The notes: generated by a model from the letters alone, not told the origin. A DNA stretch of 64,000 bases from Gammaproteobacteria bacterium (GCA_016744375.1 JADGEM010000019.1:1-64000); one strand, 5' to 3'. Shown: positions 53,039 through 63,055, counted from the first letter of the stretch. A program made the numbers and translations.

Positions 53039-53941
53039 ATGCTAGAAAAAGGGTCGGGGAAAAAGATTAATATTGGTGCAGGGGCTTTTTGGTTTGCTGA
53101 AGGTTGGGAGTCACTTGATAATGCGCCTGCTGAGTATAACAAGCCCTGGAAACACGAAGGTAAGTGTTGGGATTCCAGGTTACCAGATGATGCTTATGAT
53201 ATTGTATTTTCCAGTCATATGCTGGAGCATGTGCCTCACTTTCGTATGGAAAAAACAATTGCTGAATTTAATCGGATAATGACAACGGGTGGAACCATAA
53301 GAATTCTTGTGCCCAGTTTGAGGAAATATGCTGAGGCTTATGTGAATAATGATGTCAGCTACTTTAGTGGTGCAAAGCACTATAGTAATCATATGGGAAT
53401 TGGTGCCAGCTTTTTAAGGATGCTTATTTCTCCAGGTGGTCAAACCCTGGCAATTAGTCGTGAAATGGATGAGATTTTTGGCGGTTATGCTCATTTATAT
53501 TCCTATGATTATGAAATGCTCAGTACGGTTCTGGAAAAGTGGGGCTTTGGAGACATTAGAGAGTGTGAGCCTGGACAGTCACAAATAGAAGAATTGCGAG
53601 ATTTTCAGCATGCGGAAAGTAATGGTAAGCGCTATGATATGAAAGATCCTTTTGTTAAAGATAAAAGTTTTTTAGCAGAGGGCAGTGATGGACACTTTAC
53701 TGGTTTTGATAAAACGTCAACAACTCAATTAGTTGTTGAAGCAAAAAAAATCTCATCGGTTGCATATGCTTTTGAGAAAGAATATAAATTTAATAAAATG
53801 TCACGGTTTGATAATCCTATTGATAAACTCAAATTAAAACTGATCCGCTTTGTCTGCCATGCCGTCGACATTACTTATGCATTTGCTAAAAAAACGGGCA
53901 TGACTTCATTGCTGAAGTTATTACTTGGTAAAGGCAAATAA
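53039..53941 (+). CDS. SAM-dependent methyltransferase, polysaccharide type
   Basis: A ~300-residue methyltransferase. KINIGAGAFWFAEGWESLD is a SAM-loop variant common in glycan clusters, and DIVFSSHMLEHVPHF is the conserved motif IV, followed by IRILVPSLRKY. The C-terminal half is longer than usual and contains GFGDIRECEPGQSQIEELRD. The ATG at 53039 has GGGGAA just before it. The ORF-track TTG at 53015 lacks a site and was not used. It probably methylates a sugar or a terminal residue of the glycan. An ABC exporter gene follows. Confidence 0.8.
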   Translation: MLEKGSGKKINIGAGAFWFAEGWESLDNAPAEYNKPWKHEGKCWDSRLPDDAYDIVFSSHMLEHVPHFRMEKTIAEFNRIMTTGGTIRILVPSLRKYAEAYVNNDVSYFSGAKHYSNHMGIGASFLRMLISPGGQTLAISREMDEIFGGYAHLYSYDYEMLSTVLEKWGFGDIRECEPGQSQIEELRDFQHAESNGKRYDMKDPFVKDKSFLAEGSDGHFTGFDKTSTTQLVVEAKKISSVAYAFEKEYKFNKMSRFDNPIDKLKLKLIRFVCHAVDITYAFAKKTGMTSLLKLLLGKGK

Positions 53942-53990
53942 AGCATGTTTATTATCAAAAAAATTAAACAACTGATTGAGAACGCCTGAA

Positions 53991-55775
53991 GTGAAACAAT
54001 CTTCTCTTCAAGCATTATTATTAGTTGCCTGGCAGCGTGCTGGTAGTCGCTTGCTGGTATTAATCTTTGTTGCTTTACTGGCTTCAGTAGTTGAGATGTT
54101 TGGTATTGGAATGATACTGCCCTTGTTTAGTATTGCCAGTAATGGTGTTGTGGGTGATGATAAGTTTTCTCAATTTATTGTTCAGCTTCTGGATTCGGCT
54201 GGATTGGAGGCGACACTTCAGATCATGTTATTGATTATGGTTGTTGCTTTTACAACGAAAGCTATTTTTTTATTGGCTTCTACTATTATTGAGCTATGGA
54301 TCACAACAAAAATAAGAAGGGATATCCAGTTGACTCTGGCCCAGCTGATTGAAAGTGCTCGTTTTACATACCATCATACCGAAAAGGCTGGAACCAATAC
54401 TAATTTGCTTTCTCGCGAATGTGAACGGTTTACTTCAACGATTAGAAATCTTGCCAGGGGAATAGTTGCTGCGATAAGCAGTCTTGTCTTCGTTGTTACA
54501 ATGGGGGTTCTCAATCCTGGTTTAACAACCATGATTATTTTGCTTTGTCTGGTGGTTATCTTTTTATTGAGACCAGTGATACGATGGACTCGTCAATATT
54601 CTGTCAATACAACGGATTATTATGCCTCGGCTCAAAGTTCTTTATTGGAGCTGGTACAAAACATTGCTTATCTTAAGGCAACTCAGGGGACAACACGATT
54701 ACAGAAAAATATTGAGACCCGGATTAATCAGTTGACTCATGTTCAGCGGCGAATTGGTCTTATAAGCAGTGGCCTTAATGCGATTAAGGAACCGATTGGT
54801 ATTATTGTACTTGCAGGTATCATATTCTATGATGTGGTACTTAATGGCAATGCAATTGCTGAGGTAATTGTTGTTGGTCTGGTTTTTTATAAAATAGTCC
54901 ATCGTCTTCTTGATATACAAAATAACTGGCAAAGAATGAACACCAGTATTGGTGGTGTTTTTGCTGTTGAAGATGGGATTAAGCGTCTCTTGGCTGCGCA
55001 GGAAGAATTGACTGGTGAGCAGGAAGCTGATTTTTCCCTACCTTTGGTTTTTCAAAATGTCAGTGCAAAATATGGTGATGTTTGTGTATTAAATGATCTG
55101 AATATTACGATTCAGCCACATGAAACCATTGGTCTGGTTGGCCCGTCTGGCGCAGGAAAATCCACTTTTTTTCACCTGATCACCGGGCTTCTAAAGCCCT
55201 CTTCAGGAAGCATTAAACTGGGACTGGTTAATTACTCAAATATTGATAAGACATCGTTGCGGAGTCAGGTCGGCTATGTGACACAAGATCCTGCAATGTT
55301 TCATGCAACACTGGCTGAAAATATTGCTTTCTGGCGTTGCGATCCTGCAGATAAACTTTGTTGGCAAGCGATTGAGTCAGCAGCTGAGGATGCTGGTTGC
55401 AGCGATTTGCTTGAGCGGGCTCATGAGTTAGTGGGTGAGCAGGGCAAACAATTTTCCGGAGGGCAAAGGCAACGTATAGCAATTGCTCGTGAGCTATTTA
55501 AAACTCCCCCCCTATTGATTTTTGATGAGGCGACCAGTGCCCTGGATAGTCAGTCAGAGTCAGCCATTCAGGAAAGTATTCATGCCTTACATGGACAGCG
55601 TACTATTTTAATTATTGCCCATCGTTTATCTTCTGTTAAAGGCTGTGATCGTATTATTGTTCTTGATGCGGGTAAGATTGTACAACAAGGCAAGTTCGAT
55701 GAACTATGGCATGATAAAGACAGCTTATTTCGTTCATTATGTGATAGTCAGGGTATCAGTACGGTCAGCCTATGA
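53991..55775 (+). CDS. ABC exporter (fused permease and ATPase)
   Basis: A ~594-residue half-transporter of the MsbA/PglK type. About six membrane helices (LLVLIFVALLASVVEMFG, ITIRSL-like segments, MIILLCLVVIFLL, PIGIIVLAGIIFYD) precede an ATPase domain. Its Walker A is GPSGAGKST, signature FSGGQRQR, Walker B LLIFDEATSALD and switch His in IIAHRLSS. PglK-type proteins flip lipid-linked oligosaccharides, and no other glycan flippase except MsbA lies in the window, so this is the best candidate. The start is uncertain: GTG at 53991 has GAGAA upstream, and the ORF-track TTG at 53976 has none. It overlaps the next gene by four bases. Confidence 0.85.
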   Translation: MKQSSLQALLLVAWQRAGSRLLVLIFVALLASVVEMFGIGMILPLFSIASNGVVGDDKFSQFIVQLLDSAGLEATLQIMLLIMVVAFTTKAIFLLASTIIELWITTKIRRDIQLTLAQLIESARFTYHHTEKAGTNTNLLSRECERFTSTIRNLARGIVAAISSLVFVVTMGVLNPGLTTMIILLCLVVIFLLRPVIRWTRQYSVNTTDYYASAQSSLLELVQNIAYLKATQGTTRLQKNIETRINQLTHVQRRIGLISSGLNAIKEPIGIIVLAGIIFYDVVLNGNAIAEVIVVGLVFYKIVHRLLDIQNNWQRMNTSIGGVFAVEDGIKRLLAAQEELTGEQEADFSLPLVFQNVSAKYGDVCVLNDLNITIQPHETIGLVGPSGAGKSTFFHLITGLLKPSSGSIKLGLVNYSNIDKTSLRSQVGYVTQDPAMFHATLAENIAFWRCDPADKLCWQAIESAAEDAGCSDLLERAHELVGEQGKQFSGGQRQRIAIARELFKTPPLLIFDEATSALDSQSESAIQESIHALHGQRTILIIAHRLSSVKGCDRIIVLDAGKIVQQGKFDELWHDKDSLFRSLCDSQGISTVSL

Positions 55776-57376
55776 AACAATTGCCTCTTGATATAAGCCG
55801 AGCCGCTGCAATGAGAGAAGATGTTGTTGGTTCTGCGTGGGCGACGCCCTATCATGAATATCACTTTATGGATAAGGCACTTTTTAAAGCGGCTATTTCA
55901 AGCATTCGTCAGTTAAGCTCTGAGCAACGTTTATCAATTATTGCAACAGCAAGGCTATCAGATATACTGTTAGATGTTGGCAGAGTCTATAGGCTGGCTG
56001 TGGATCTTTTGGCAACTCAGGAGAAAGGTCTTGTACCTATTTTTGATTCTTCTGCAAGCCCTGTCCTTAATTTTCTTTATTCCGGGTATGAAACGAATAC
56101 CATTGCGCGAGCTCGCCTCACAGGGCATCGCCGTGAAGGTTATCTTGTTTTGCCATGGAAGATAAAGCATTATTCGCAACGCATAATTTCTACTCTGAAA
56201 TATGGATTCAACCATCCTGATATTATGCAACAAAATCTTTTATGTAATGAGTATCTTAATGTTCAGCATAAAACGGTATTACCTATTATGCCCTGGCAGG
56301 AAATGGTACCAGATGTTAAGCCGCTATTGAGTAATGAATTAGCAGTAATTGATGAAATCTGCCATTCATTATTAGCCGTTTTACCTTCATCGTTTCATGA
56401 GCATGCAACTCTTAATTCTCGGGTTAGTCATGCAATAAATGAGATAGTAAGGGCTCATATTGCACAGGGTGTAGCAGACTTTAAATATATTCACAATTCT
56501 TTTTTACATAAAAAAATGGGGGCAGCATTAATTAGCGGCACACCCAGAAGTCATGGGCGCTTATTTTCTGCGTTATATCAAAATGAAGGAAAACCAGTCA
56601 TTCGTTTTTCTCATGGTGGTGAGCGAGGTTTGATAGAGGATTATGGTTGGGGAATTGCAGAACTGGAGTTTTGTGATACATATTATACTCACGGTTCGAG
56701 TGAGGCTGATTTTCTTGGACAACGTTTAAATGAAAAACGTATTGGGAAAATAACAAAAAACCAAGTTAAGTTTAAATCCATTGGCAGCAAAAAACATCAA
56801 CAAATATATGCCGGAACGTGCGATTTTTTCAATAAAGGGATCAAGAAAAAAGGTCCAATTATCTATGTCACATCTTTATTTACATCAGAATTTCGAGATC
56901 TGATGCCTGGTCATAAAGCCCCTGATCCGTTAGTGCTTGAGTGGCAGCTCTGGTTACTAAAAACTCTGAGAGATCAGGGCTATGAAGTGATTATCAAAGA
57001 GCATCCAAAAGGTTATCAGTTTAATCGTCCGACAACAGGTCCAATGGCGTGGGGACCAGTATTAAAAGGGCATTTTAATCCACTTGAAACGGATGCTCAA
57101 TGCATCATTTTTGATTACCCAGGAACTGCTTTTATGGACAGTCTAGCATCACAACATGCCATCATTTATTTAGATATGGGTATTCGTACAGTGGACAGAC
57201 AAGCGGTGCCTTTACTTGATAAACGAGTGTCAAGGATCCGTTGTTTTTTTAATGAACAAAACCTTTTTCGTTTAGCTCCAGAGAATTTAAAAAATGCTTT
57301 GGAAGAGGCAGAGGATAAGGCAAACAATGAAAATATCTGTCAGTTTGTTGATTATTATTTTGGTGTGGCCGTTTAA
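55772..57376 (+). CDS. Uncharacterised GT-B-like polysaccharide protein
   Basis: A 534-residue soluble protein with no clear family. The second half looks like a GT-B or CDP-glycerol-transferase-type fold: VIRFSHGGERGLIEDYGWG, KKKGPIIYVTSLFTSEF, GYEVIIKEHPKGYQF and IIFDYPGTAFMDSLASQHAI. The His-Gly-x-Glu and Lys-Glu-His-Pro patterns resemble those of capsule and surface-carbohydrate proteins. The N-terminal 240 residues show no motif I know. It is coupled to the ABC exporter (ATGA overlap) and followed by a GT4 gene. Transfer of a sugar or phospho-sugar is the likely role. Confidence 0.58.
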   Translation: MKQLPLDISRAAAMREDVVGSAWATPYHEYHFMDKALFKAAISSIRQLSSEQRLSIIATARLSDILLDVGRVYRLAVDLLATQEKGLVPIFDSSASPVLNFLYSGYETNTIARARLTGHRREGYLVLPWKIKHYSQRIISTLKYGFNHPDIMQQNLLCNEYLNVQHKTVLPIMPWQEMVPDVKPLLSNELAVIDEICHSLLAVLPSSFHEHATLNSRVSHAINEIVRAHIAQGVADFKYIHNSFLHKKMGAALISGTPRSHGRLFSALYQNEGKPVIRFSHGGERGLIEDYGWGIAELEFCDTYYTHGSSEADFLGQRLNEKRIGKITKNQVKFKSIGSKKHQQIYAGTCDFFNKGIKKKGPIIYVTSLFTSEFRDLMPGHKAPDPLVLEWQLWLLKTLRDQGYEVIIKEHPKGYQFNRPTTGPMAWGPVLKGHFNPLETDAQCIIFDYPGTAFMDSLASQHAIIYLDMGIRTVDRQAVPLLDKRVSRIRCFFNEQNLFRLAPENLKNALEEAEDKANNENICQFVDYYFGVAV

Positions 57377-57392
57377 ACTTAAGTAGATAAAT

Positions 57393-58610
57393 ATGCGAAT
57401 TCTTGTTGTTGCTAGTAAATATCCACCTGAATATGCTGGGGCAGGCTATCGTATTCATAATACTTATAAGCGTCTGAAAAAAATATACCCTGAGCTTGAG
57501 TGGTCTGTGCTATGCAGTTCAGTTGAATTTAAGAATACAGAACACTATCAATATGAAGGTATTAATGTCACTCGAATTGGTGCAGGAAACTGGCGAGTTA
57601 ATGGAAACTCCTGGAATAAACGTTTTGTTGATGCACTGGTTGCCTACCGAGAAGCATTTGTTGGATGGAATTTCTTTAATACTGAAGTTGATATTGTGCA
57701 TGTATTTGGTTCTAGCGGATTGACTGCGGCCGCAATTATGTGGGCACAATTTAATAAAATTCCTCTATTAACTGAGTTAGTGACGAACAAAGCTTCACCG
57801 CAGCAAACTTTACCTGGACTGGCACGTTTCTGGAAGCCATCGGTAACAGGGCGGATTGCTATCATTGCAATTTCTGAAACCCTGGCAAATGTGAGCGAAC
57901 AGTTGGGGTTTAAAGGGAAAGTATGGTCTCGACCAAACCCCATTGATGAAAATCGTTTTTTTCCAGCATTTGAACAACGAAAAGTGTTACGTAACGAGAT
58001 AACACCTTTTGATGTGAATGATATTGTCTTAGTTGCTGTTGCCAAGTTTATGCCGCAGAAAAATCAATTGTTTCTTATCGATGTCCTTGCTCGGTTACCA
58101 GAACACTTCAAGTTGGTACTTGTTGGCCCTATGGTAGAAACGGGGCCTTTATTTTCTCGTGATCAAGCCTATATGAATGATATTCATCAACGCATTGCAC
58201 ATCTTAACTTAGAAAAAAGAGTTTATATAAAAACAGGATTTGCAGACATGGCTGATCATGTAAAGTTATCTGATGTTTATTTGTTACCTAATACCAATGA
58301 AGGCCTGGGAACTCCTATGTTGGAAAGTCTGGCTTGTGGTGTTCCAGTAATTGCTAATCAAGATGAGGCTGCATTTCGTCAATGGATACGTCAGGATAAA
58401 GATGGTCTATTGGTTAATTTAGATGCCCCCTTATGGGCTGATGCCATAAAAGAGGTGCTCACTTATAAGCAGTCTCAATTAGAGGAAGCATCAAAACGAG
58501 TACTTGCATTGGCTGGAACTAAGATGATTGATGATGTTTTTTATAAAATACTTCTTGGACTCCTGAAAACACGGGCTGGGAAAAATTTCCAAATGCCTAA
58601 TAAAGGATAA
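57393..58610 (+). CDS. GT4 family glycosyltransferase
   Basis: A 405-residue GT-B transferase. SKYPPEYAGAGYRIHNTYKRL has the Gly-rich acceptor-side loop. VAVAKFMPQKNQLFLIDVLA opens the donor-binding half, and PNTNEGLGTPMLESLACGVPVIA is the E-x7-E motif. It is one of three GT4 enzymes in the last 7 kb, which probably each add one sugar of the repeat unit. The donor is unknown. It lies 16 nt after the orphan GT-B-like gene. Confidence 0.87.
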   Translation: MRILVVASKYPPEYAGAGYRIHNTYKRLKKIYPELEWSVLCSSVEFKNTEHYQYEGINVTRIGAGNWRVNGNSWNKRFVDALVAYREAFVGWNFFNTEVDIVHVFGSSGLTAAAIMWAQFNKIPLLTELVTNKASPQQTLPGLARFWKPSVTGRIAIIAISETLANVSEQLGFKGKVWSRPNPIDENRFFPAFEQRKVLRNEITPFDVNDIVLVAVAKFMPQKNQLFLIDVLARLPEHFKLVLVGPMVETGPLFSRDQAYMNDIHQRIAHLNLEKRVYIKTGFADMADHVKLSDVYLLPNTNEGLGTPMLESLACGVPVIANQDEAAFRQWIRQDKDGLLVNLDAPLWADAIKEVLTYKQSQLEEASKRVLALAGTKMIDDVFYKILLGLLKTRAGKNFQMPNKG

Positions 58611-58717
58611 AATAAGTACTGGGGGATGATCATTGACAATGTGAGCGATTTTAATATACGCTATCTCACTGTTTTAATTGGGGCCTCAGAACATTGATGA
58701 GTTTGTAGATAGTTATT

Positions 58718-59947
58718 TTGCATAAAATTAAAGAAAAAAAATCGCTTACCATTGCATTGCCCATTTCTTCTTTTCTTCCAAATCTTGGGGGGATGGAAGT
58801 CGGTCTGCATAATATTGCTTCAAGATTGATTAAACTTGGCCATCGTCCCATTGTCATCGCACCGTATTCTCATGTGCAGCAACTCAAGGAACAAGAGTTT
58901 GATTTACCCTATGAGGTAATCGCCTTTCCACCCAAACTCTTATCGTTTCTAGAGAAGTTCCCTTCTTCAGGTTTTTTTGCTTTTGACTGTTTTTTTTCAT
59001 GGACACAATGGCGCTATCATTTTGATGTCTGGCATATCACTATGGGCTATCCTCTTGGTGTGGCTATGGTTCACTATGGCAAACAATGCTCTACTATTAA
59101 TTATCTTACCAGATGCGCTGGTGATGATATTCAGGTTTCACAAGACATTGGTTATGGTATGAGACTGAATCCGGTTATTGATAGACTGGTGAGAGAGTAT
59201 TTGCCGCAAAGTCAAATGCTCATTGCTATTAGTGATAGTGTTAAATCTGAATATCTTGAGCTGGGTACTTCAGAGAAAGTGATTCGCTCGGTACCCAATG
59301 GTGTCGCTCTTGAGCGTTTTAAAATCGAGATTGATACAGATAAAGTCAGAAGGATATTTGGATTGGAGCCACAGTCATTTGTTTTTCTGAGTGTGGGTCG
59401 TAATCATCCCAAAAAAAATTATAGTACCTTGATTAAAGCCGCTGGATTGCTTCAGTCTATGACTGATCAAGTGTTTGAGCTTGTGATTGTTGGGCGTGGT
59501 GTTGAAGCTCTTGAGCAGAATATTGCTGAGTGTGGAAACCCACCCGTTCATCTCATTAATGAGATTGGTGACAGCCAGAATTCTGCTAAAGTTCCCAATA
59601 TTCCGGGGCAGAATCTGATTGAGCTTTATCGCACTGCAGATGTGTTTGTTTTTCCATCATTAATGGAAACATTTGGCATTGCTATTGTTGAAGCAATGGC
59701 AGCTGGTTTACCTGTTATTGTGGGTGATTCGGCAGGTTGTCGTGATATTGTCAGACATGGTCAGGATGGTTTAATGGTGCCTCCTGATGATGCCATGCGA
59801 TGTGCTGAAGCAATGTGTCAATTGATGGCTGATTCCAGTATGAAAAATGAGTATGCTAAGCGCTCTGAAAAAAGAGCCAAGGACTTCTCTTGGGATGTTG
59901 TTGTTGATGATTACTGCAATTTGTATCATGAATTGATTGGTTATTAG
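58718..59947 (+). CDS. GT4 family glycosyltransferase
   Basis: A 409-residue GT-B transferase. IALPISSFLPNLGGMEVGLHNI is the N-terminal loop (quoted in part). SVGRNHPKKNYSTLIKAA starts the donor half, and FPSLMETFGIAIVEAMAAGLPVIV is the E-x7-E motif (in part). The reading frame opens only nine bases upstream and has no ATG, so the start is the TTG at 58718 or another rare codon. No ribosome site stands out. The 107-nt gap before it has no gene. Donor and acceptor are unknown. Confidence 0.84.
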   Translation: MHKIKEKKSLTIALPISSFLPNLGGMEVGLHNIASRLIKLGHRPIVIAPYSHVQQLKEQEFDLPYEVIAFPPKLLSFLEKFPSSGFFAFDCFFSWTQWRYHFDVWHITMGYPLGVAMVHYGKQCSTINYLTRCAGDDIQVSQDIGYGMRLNPVIDRLVREYLPQSQMLIAISDSVKSEYLELGTSEKVIRSVPNGVALERFKIEIDTDKVRRIFGLEPQSFVFLSVGRNHPKKNYSTLIKAAGLLQSMTDQVFELVIVGRGVEALEQNIAECGNPPVHLINEIGDSQNSAKVPNIPGQNLIELYRTADVFVFPSLMETFGIAIVEAMAAGLPVIVGDSAGCRDIVRHGQDGLMVPPDDAMRCAEAMCQLMADSSMKNEYAKRSEKRAKDFSWDVVVDDYCNLYHELIGY

Positions 59948-60012
59948 TGCTGATGTATTATGGTGCTGATTTTTATAAGTGCTTCACCCACTAGGACAGG
60001 CTCCTGGCGTTA

Positions 60013-61197
60013 ATGAGAAATAATGTGAAACAAATACATTTTCTGGCAAATCGTGACCAAATTATTAATTATACATTAGCACCGATTAGAGCAAATCGCG
60101 CGAGATTACGTGACCGCGGGTTTGAGATCAAGATTTTTTATAAACCATCTGATGCTTGCCTTGATTGTGATATTTTATGCTTGATTTCAAAGCCTACCTA
60201 TAAATTAACGGGTGATAAGTCGCCCATCTTTCAGGATGGAGGGCCTATTATTGAGCTATTAAAAAAGGCCCGCTCTACTGCTGATACTATTATTTGGATG
60301 GATGACTCAGATAGTTCATCGGTGACTCATTTTGAACTTCTTCCTTATATTGATTTATATTTAAAAAAACAATTATTAGTAAATAATGATCTGTATCGCA
60401 AGCCATTTTATGGCGGGCGGATTTTTACTGACTATTATTCTAATGAGTTTGGAATAGAAGATGATGAGCCTTTTATTCAATTTTATCCATTACAGGAAGA
60501 GGCAGAGCATAAGCTTAGAGTTTCCTGGAATATCGGTCTTGGTGACATGTTTTCTGCCTTTTCTCTCAAGAATTATGCACAGCGATTTGTGCCTGATATT
60601 GTTCCTGTTAATTATTCTGTTAATACCACTAATCCAGAGAATGAGCGAACAATTGATGCCTTTCTAAGAACATCAGCCAATCTTTCCCGCAAGACGATTG
60701 CATTTCATCGTCAGGAGATCATTCGTCGTTTGAATCTCTATTTTGAGAAGCATGTGAATCGTACCGGTATGGTTGGCGATGCGATTTATAAATCTGCCAG
60801 TAATAATTTGTCTTGCTTGCCTGAAAAAGGTGGCCATTTAGCAATGAAGACTTATCGTGATATTATGGCTCATACTAGAATTGTGCCGAGTCCCTTCGGT
60901 TGGGGTGAGCTGGGTGTCCGTGATTATGAAGCATTTATTTTTGGTGGTTTGTTATTAAAGCCGGATATGAGCCATATGAAGACATGGCCAGATATTTTTA
61001 TACCCGATGAGACATATAAGTCGATACAATGGGGCTTTGATGATCTGGAATTTGTGGTAGAGGAAATGCTTGAAAATTCTACTGAACGTTTAAGAATTGC
61101 TAAGAATGGACAGGAAGCCTACATGGACTCCATTTCGCAAGCGGGGATGGAAAAATTTTGCGACTGGTTTACTTCTCAGATTGATACACCTTCATGA
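60013..61197 (+). CDS. Putative glycosyltransferase, CgeB-like C-terminus
   Basis: A 394-residue protein with a weak family match. IIWMDDSDSSSVTHFELLPYIDLYLKKQ (in part) resembles the central part of CgeB-like and glycan-modifying transferases. PSPFGWGELGVRDYEAFIFGG near residue 296 is typical of the donor-binding domain of those proteins, which choose a sugar from a surface-glycan pool. The first 90 residues show no known motif. It overlaps the next methyltransferase start (ATGA). A sugar-transfer role is inferred; the donor is unknown. Confidence 0.65.
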   Translation: MRNNVKQIHFLANRDQIINYTLAPIRANRARLRDRGFEIKIFYKPSDACLDCDILCLISKPTYKLTGDKSPIFQDGGPIIELLKKARSTADTIIWMDDSDSSSVTHFELLPYIDLYLKKQLLVNNDLYRKPFYGGRIFTDYYSNEFGIEDDEPFIQFYPLQEEAEHKLRVSWNIGLGDMFSAFSLKNYAQRFVPDIVPVNYSVNTTNPENERTIDAFLRTSANLSRKTIAFHRQEIIRRLNLYFEKHVNRTGMVGDAIYKSASNNLSCLPEKGGHLAMKTYRDIMAHTRIVPSPFGWGELGVRDYEAFIFGGLLLKPDMSHMKTWPDIFIPDETYKSIQWGFDDLEFVVEEMLENSTERLRIAKNGQEAYMDSISQAGMEKFCDWFTSQIDTPS

Positions 61198-61898
61198 ATA
61201 CTAAAAAAAATAGGCTTGAATCTCAGTTTGATGAAATGTTTGCCAGGAATACCCTAAAGTATGAATATGATATTGATAAAATGGGGAGAAAAGATCGTGC
61301 CATAGCTCATTCCCTGCTATCACAAGGAGTTGATGGCAAGGTTTGTCTTGATATTGGACCAGGGACAGGACGTTGGTTGGGATTTTTACAACATCATGGT
61401 GCTGACTGTTTAAATGCTGTTGATATTTCCAGTAAATCATTAGAGCGATGTGAATCAATGTGTGAGAAAACACAAAAAGTTGATCTGGAAACTGATAAGT
61501 TGGATTTTGTAGATAATAGCTTTGATCAAATTATTTCTATTGAAGTGCTAGAACACATACGAACACCTGACAATTTTTTTCATGAAATTGTACGTGTTGC
61601 AAAAAATGGGGCAATGGTTTTGATTAGCCTGCCAAATATTTCATCTTTAATTTCAAGGTTACGTCTACTGGTCGGTATGCTGCCTGTCGCTATTTCTTCT
61701 GATCCGACTCATGTGGGATTTTACCGTCAAAAGGATATCTCTCGCATGCTCAATTTGTATGGGCAAAAGCCACACTTTATTCCAACTTCGATCTCTTTAA
61801 ATCCGTTTAATGCTAAAAGCCGTTTCTTTATACCCAGTAATAATGCACTATCATCATTTGATGACAGCATTGTTTTTTCATTTATAGTTAAAAAATAA
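61194..61898 (+). CDS. Class I SAM-dependent methyltransferase
   Basis: A 234-residue methyltransferase of the UbiG/Methyltransf_11 type. VCLDIGPGTGRWLGFLQ is motif I, NAVDISSKSLERCESMCEK motif II, and NSFDQIISIEVLEHIRTPDNFFHEI (in part) the conserved His-containing segment. MVLISLPNISSLISRLRLL is motif VI. The target is probably a sugar or the chain end of the surface glycan; methylation of a chain end can set glycan length. It is coupled at both ends: ATGA with the gene before, TAATG with the GT4 gene after. Confidence 0.84.
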   Translation: MNTKKNRLESQFDEMFARNTLKYEYDIDKMGRKDRAIAHSLLSQGVDGKVCLDIGPGTGRWLGFLQHHGADCLNAVDISSKSLERCESMCEKTQKVDLETDKLDFVDNSFDQIISIEVLEHIRTPDNFFHEIVRVAKNGAMVLISLPNISSLISRLRLLVGMLPVAISSDPTHVGFYRQKDISRMLNLYGQKPHFIPTSISLNPFNAKSRFFIPSNNALSSFDDSIVFSFIVKK

Positions 61899-63055
61899 TG
61901 GTTGCTCAAGTTCTTTTTGTGGTTGCAAATCTGGATGTTGGTGGTGCCGAACGGCATATCACTCAAGTTGTCACTCAACTTGATCAATCAGTTGTTTCTC
62001 CGACTATTTTTGCTCTTTTGAATAAGGGTAGACTCTCTACTCAGGTTGAAGCGCATGGTGTTAATGTTGTTTCTAATAAGAATAAGTCAGAGTGGTTAGG
62101 CTTAAGTAAAATACAGCGACTTTTTCGTGTTCTATCAGGTGCCTGGCAGCTTTATCAGTATTTGCGCAAAAACAAGCCTGATATCGTGCATTTTTTTTTA
62201 CCAATGCCTTATATCGTTGGTGGTTTTGTTTCGATTGGGGCAAGGGTTCCAATACGAATAATGAGCCGACGCAGCCTCAACCACTATCAGAAGGGGCATG
62301 TGGGTAGTGCTGCGATTGAGCATTGGTTGCACCAGAAAATGTCAAAGGTGCTGGGTAATTCTCAGGCTGTTATTGATGAACTGCATAATGATGAAGGTGT
62401 TGCTCTAGAGAATTTAAAGTTGATATATAATGGCGTTCATGTCCCTGAGATGATGTCAAAAGAGGAATATTGCTTAAAACGAGAGGCTTTAAACTGCTCT
62501 GAGAATGAATTAATTCTTGTCATTGTGGCGAATTTAATTCCCTATAAAGGACATTCTGATCTATTAAAAGGCTTATCTGAAGTCAATGACCAATTACCGA
62601 AGCATTGGAGTTTATTGTGTGTTGGCAATGATAATCACAGAATTCGTGCTAGTTTGGAATCACAGGCTGAAGCATTAAACCTTAAATCGCATATACGATT
62701 TCTTGGTGGTCGTGACGATGTCAGTGAAATTCTCCAAATATCCAATATTTCAATCTTACCTTCCCACGAGGAAGGATTTTCAAATGCCATATTAGAGGGA
62801 ATGGCTGCAGGTTTGCCTTCGGTGGTTACTCACGTTGGGGGGAATGCTGAAGCAGTGAGAAATGAAATTGATGGCTATGTTGTTGAAGCAAAATCTCCTG
62901 ATTTATTGGGTGATGCGATTTTAGCCTTATCAATGGATGAAGCCTTACGTAAAACAATGGGCGCATCTGCCAGAAAAAGAGTACAGGAAATGTTTTCGAT
63001 TAAACAATGCCTGAAAGGTTATGAGACACTCTATCAAGAGGTCGCTGCAAAATAA
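61898..63055 (+). CDS. GT4 family glycosyltransferase
   Basis: A 385-residue GT-B transferase. VVANLDVGGAERHITQVVTQL is the N-terminal acceptor loop (quoted in part). VIVANLIPYKGHSDLLKGLSE opens the donor half, and PSHEEGFSNAILEGMAAGLPSVVT (in part) is the E-x7-E motif. A role as one of the repeat-unit transferases is likely. It starts inside the stop of the methyltransferase gene, and the next gene (asparagine synthase) starts inside its own stop. Confidence 0.88.
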   Translation: MVAQVLFVVANLDVGGAERHITQVVTQLDQSVVSPTIFALLNKGRLSTQVEAHGVNVVSNKNKSEWLGLSKIQRLFRVLSGAWQLYQYLRKNKPDIVHFFLPMPYIVGGFVSIGARVPIRIMSRRSLNHYQKGHVGSAAIEHWLHQKMSKVLGNSQAVIDELHNDEGVALENLKLIYNGVHVPEMMSKEEYCLKREALNCSENELILVIVANLIPYKGHSDLLKGLSEVNDQLPKHWSLLCVGNDNHRIRASLESQAEALNLKSHIRFLGGRDDVSEILQISNISILPSHEEGFSNAILEGMAAGLPSVVTHVGGNAEAVRNEIDGYVVEAKSPDLLGDAILALSMDEALRKTMGASARKRVQEMFSIKQCLKGYETLYQEVAAK

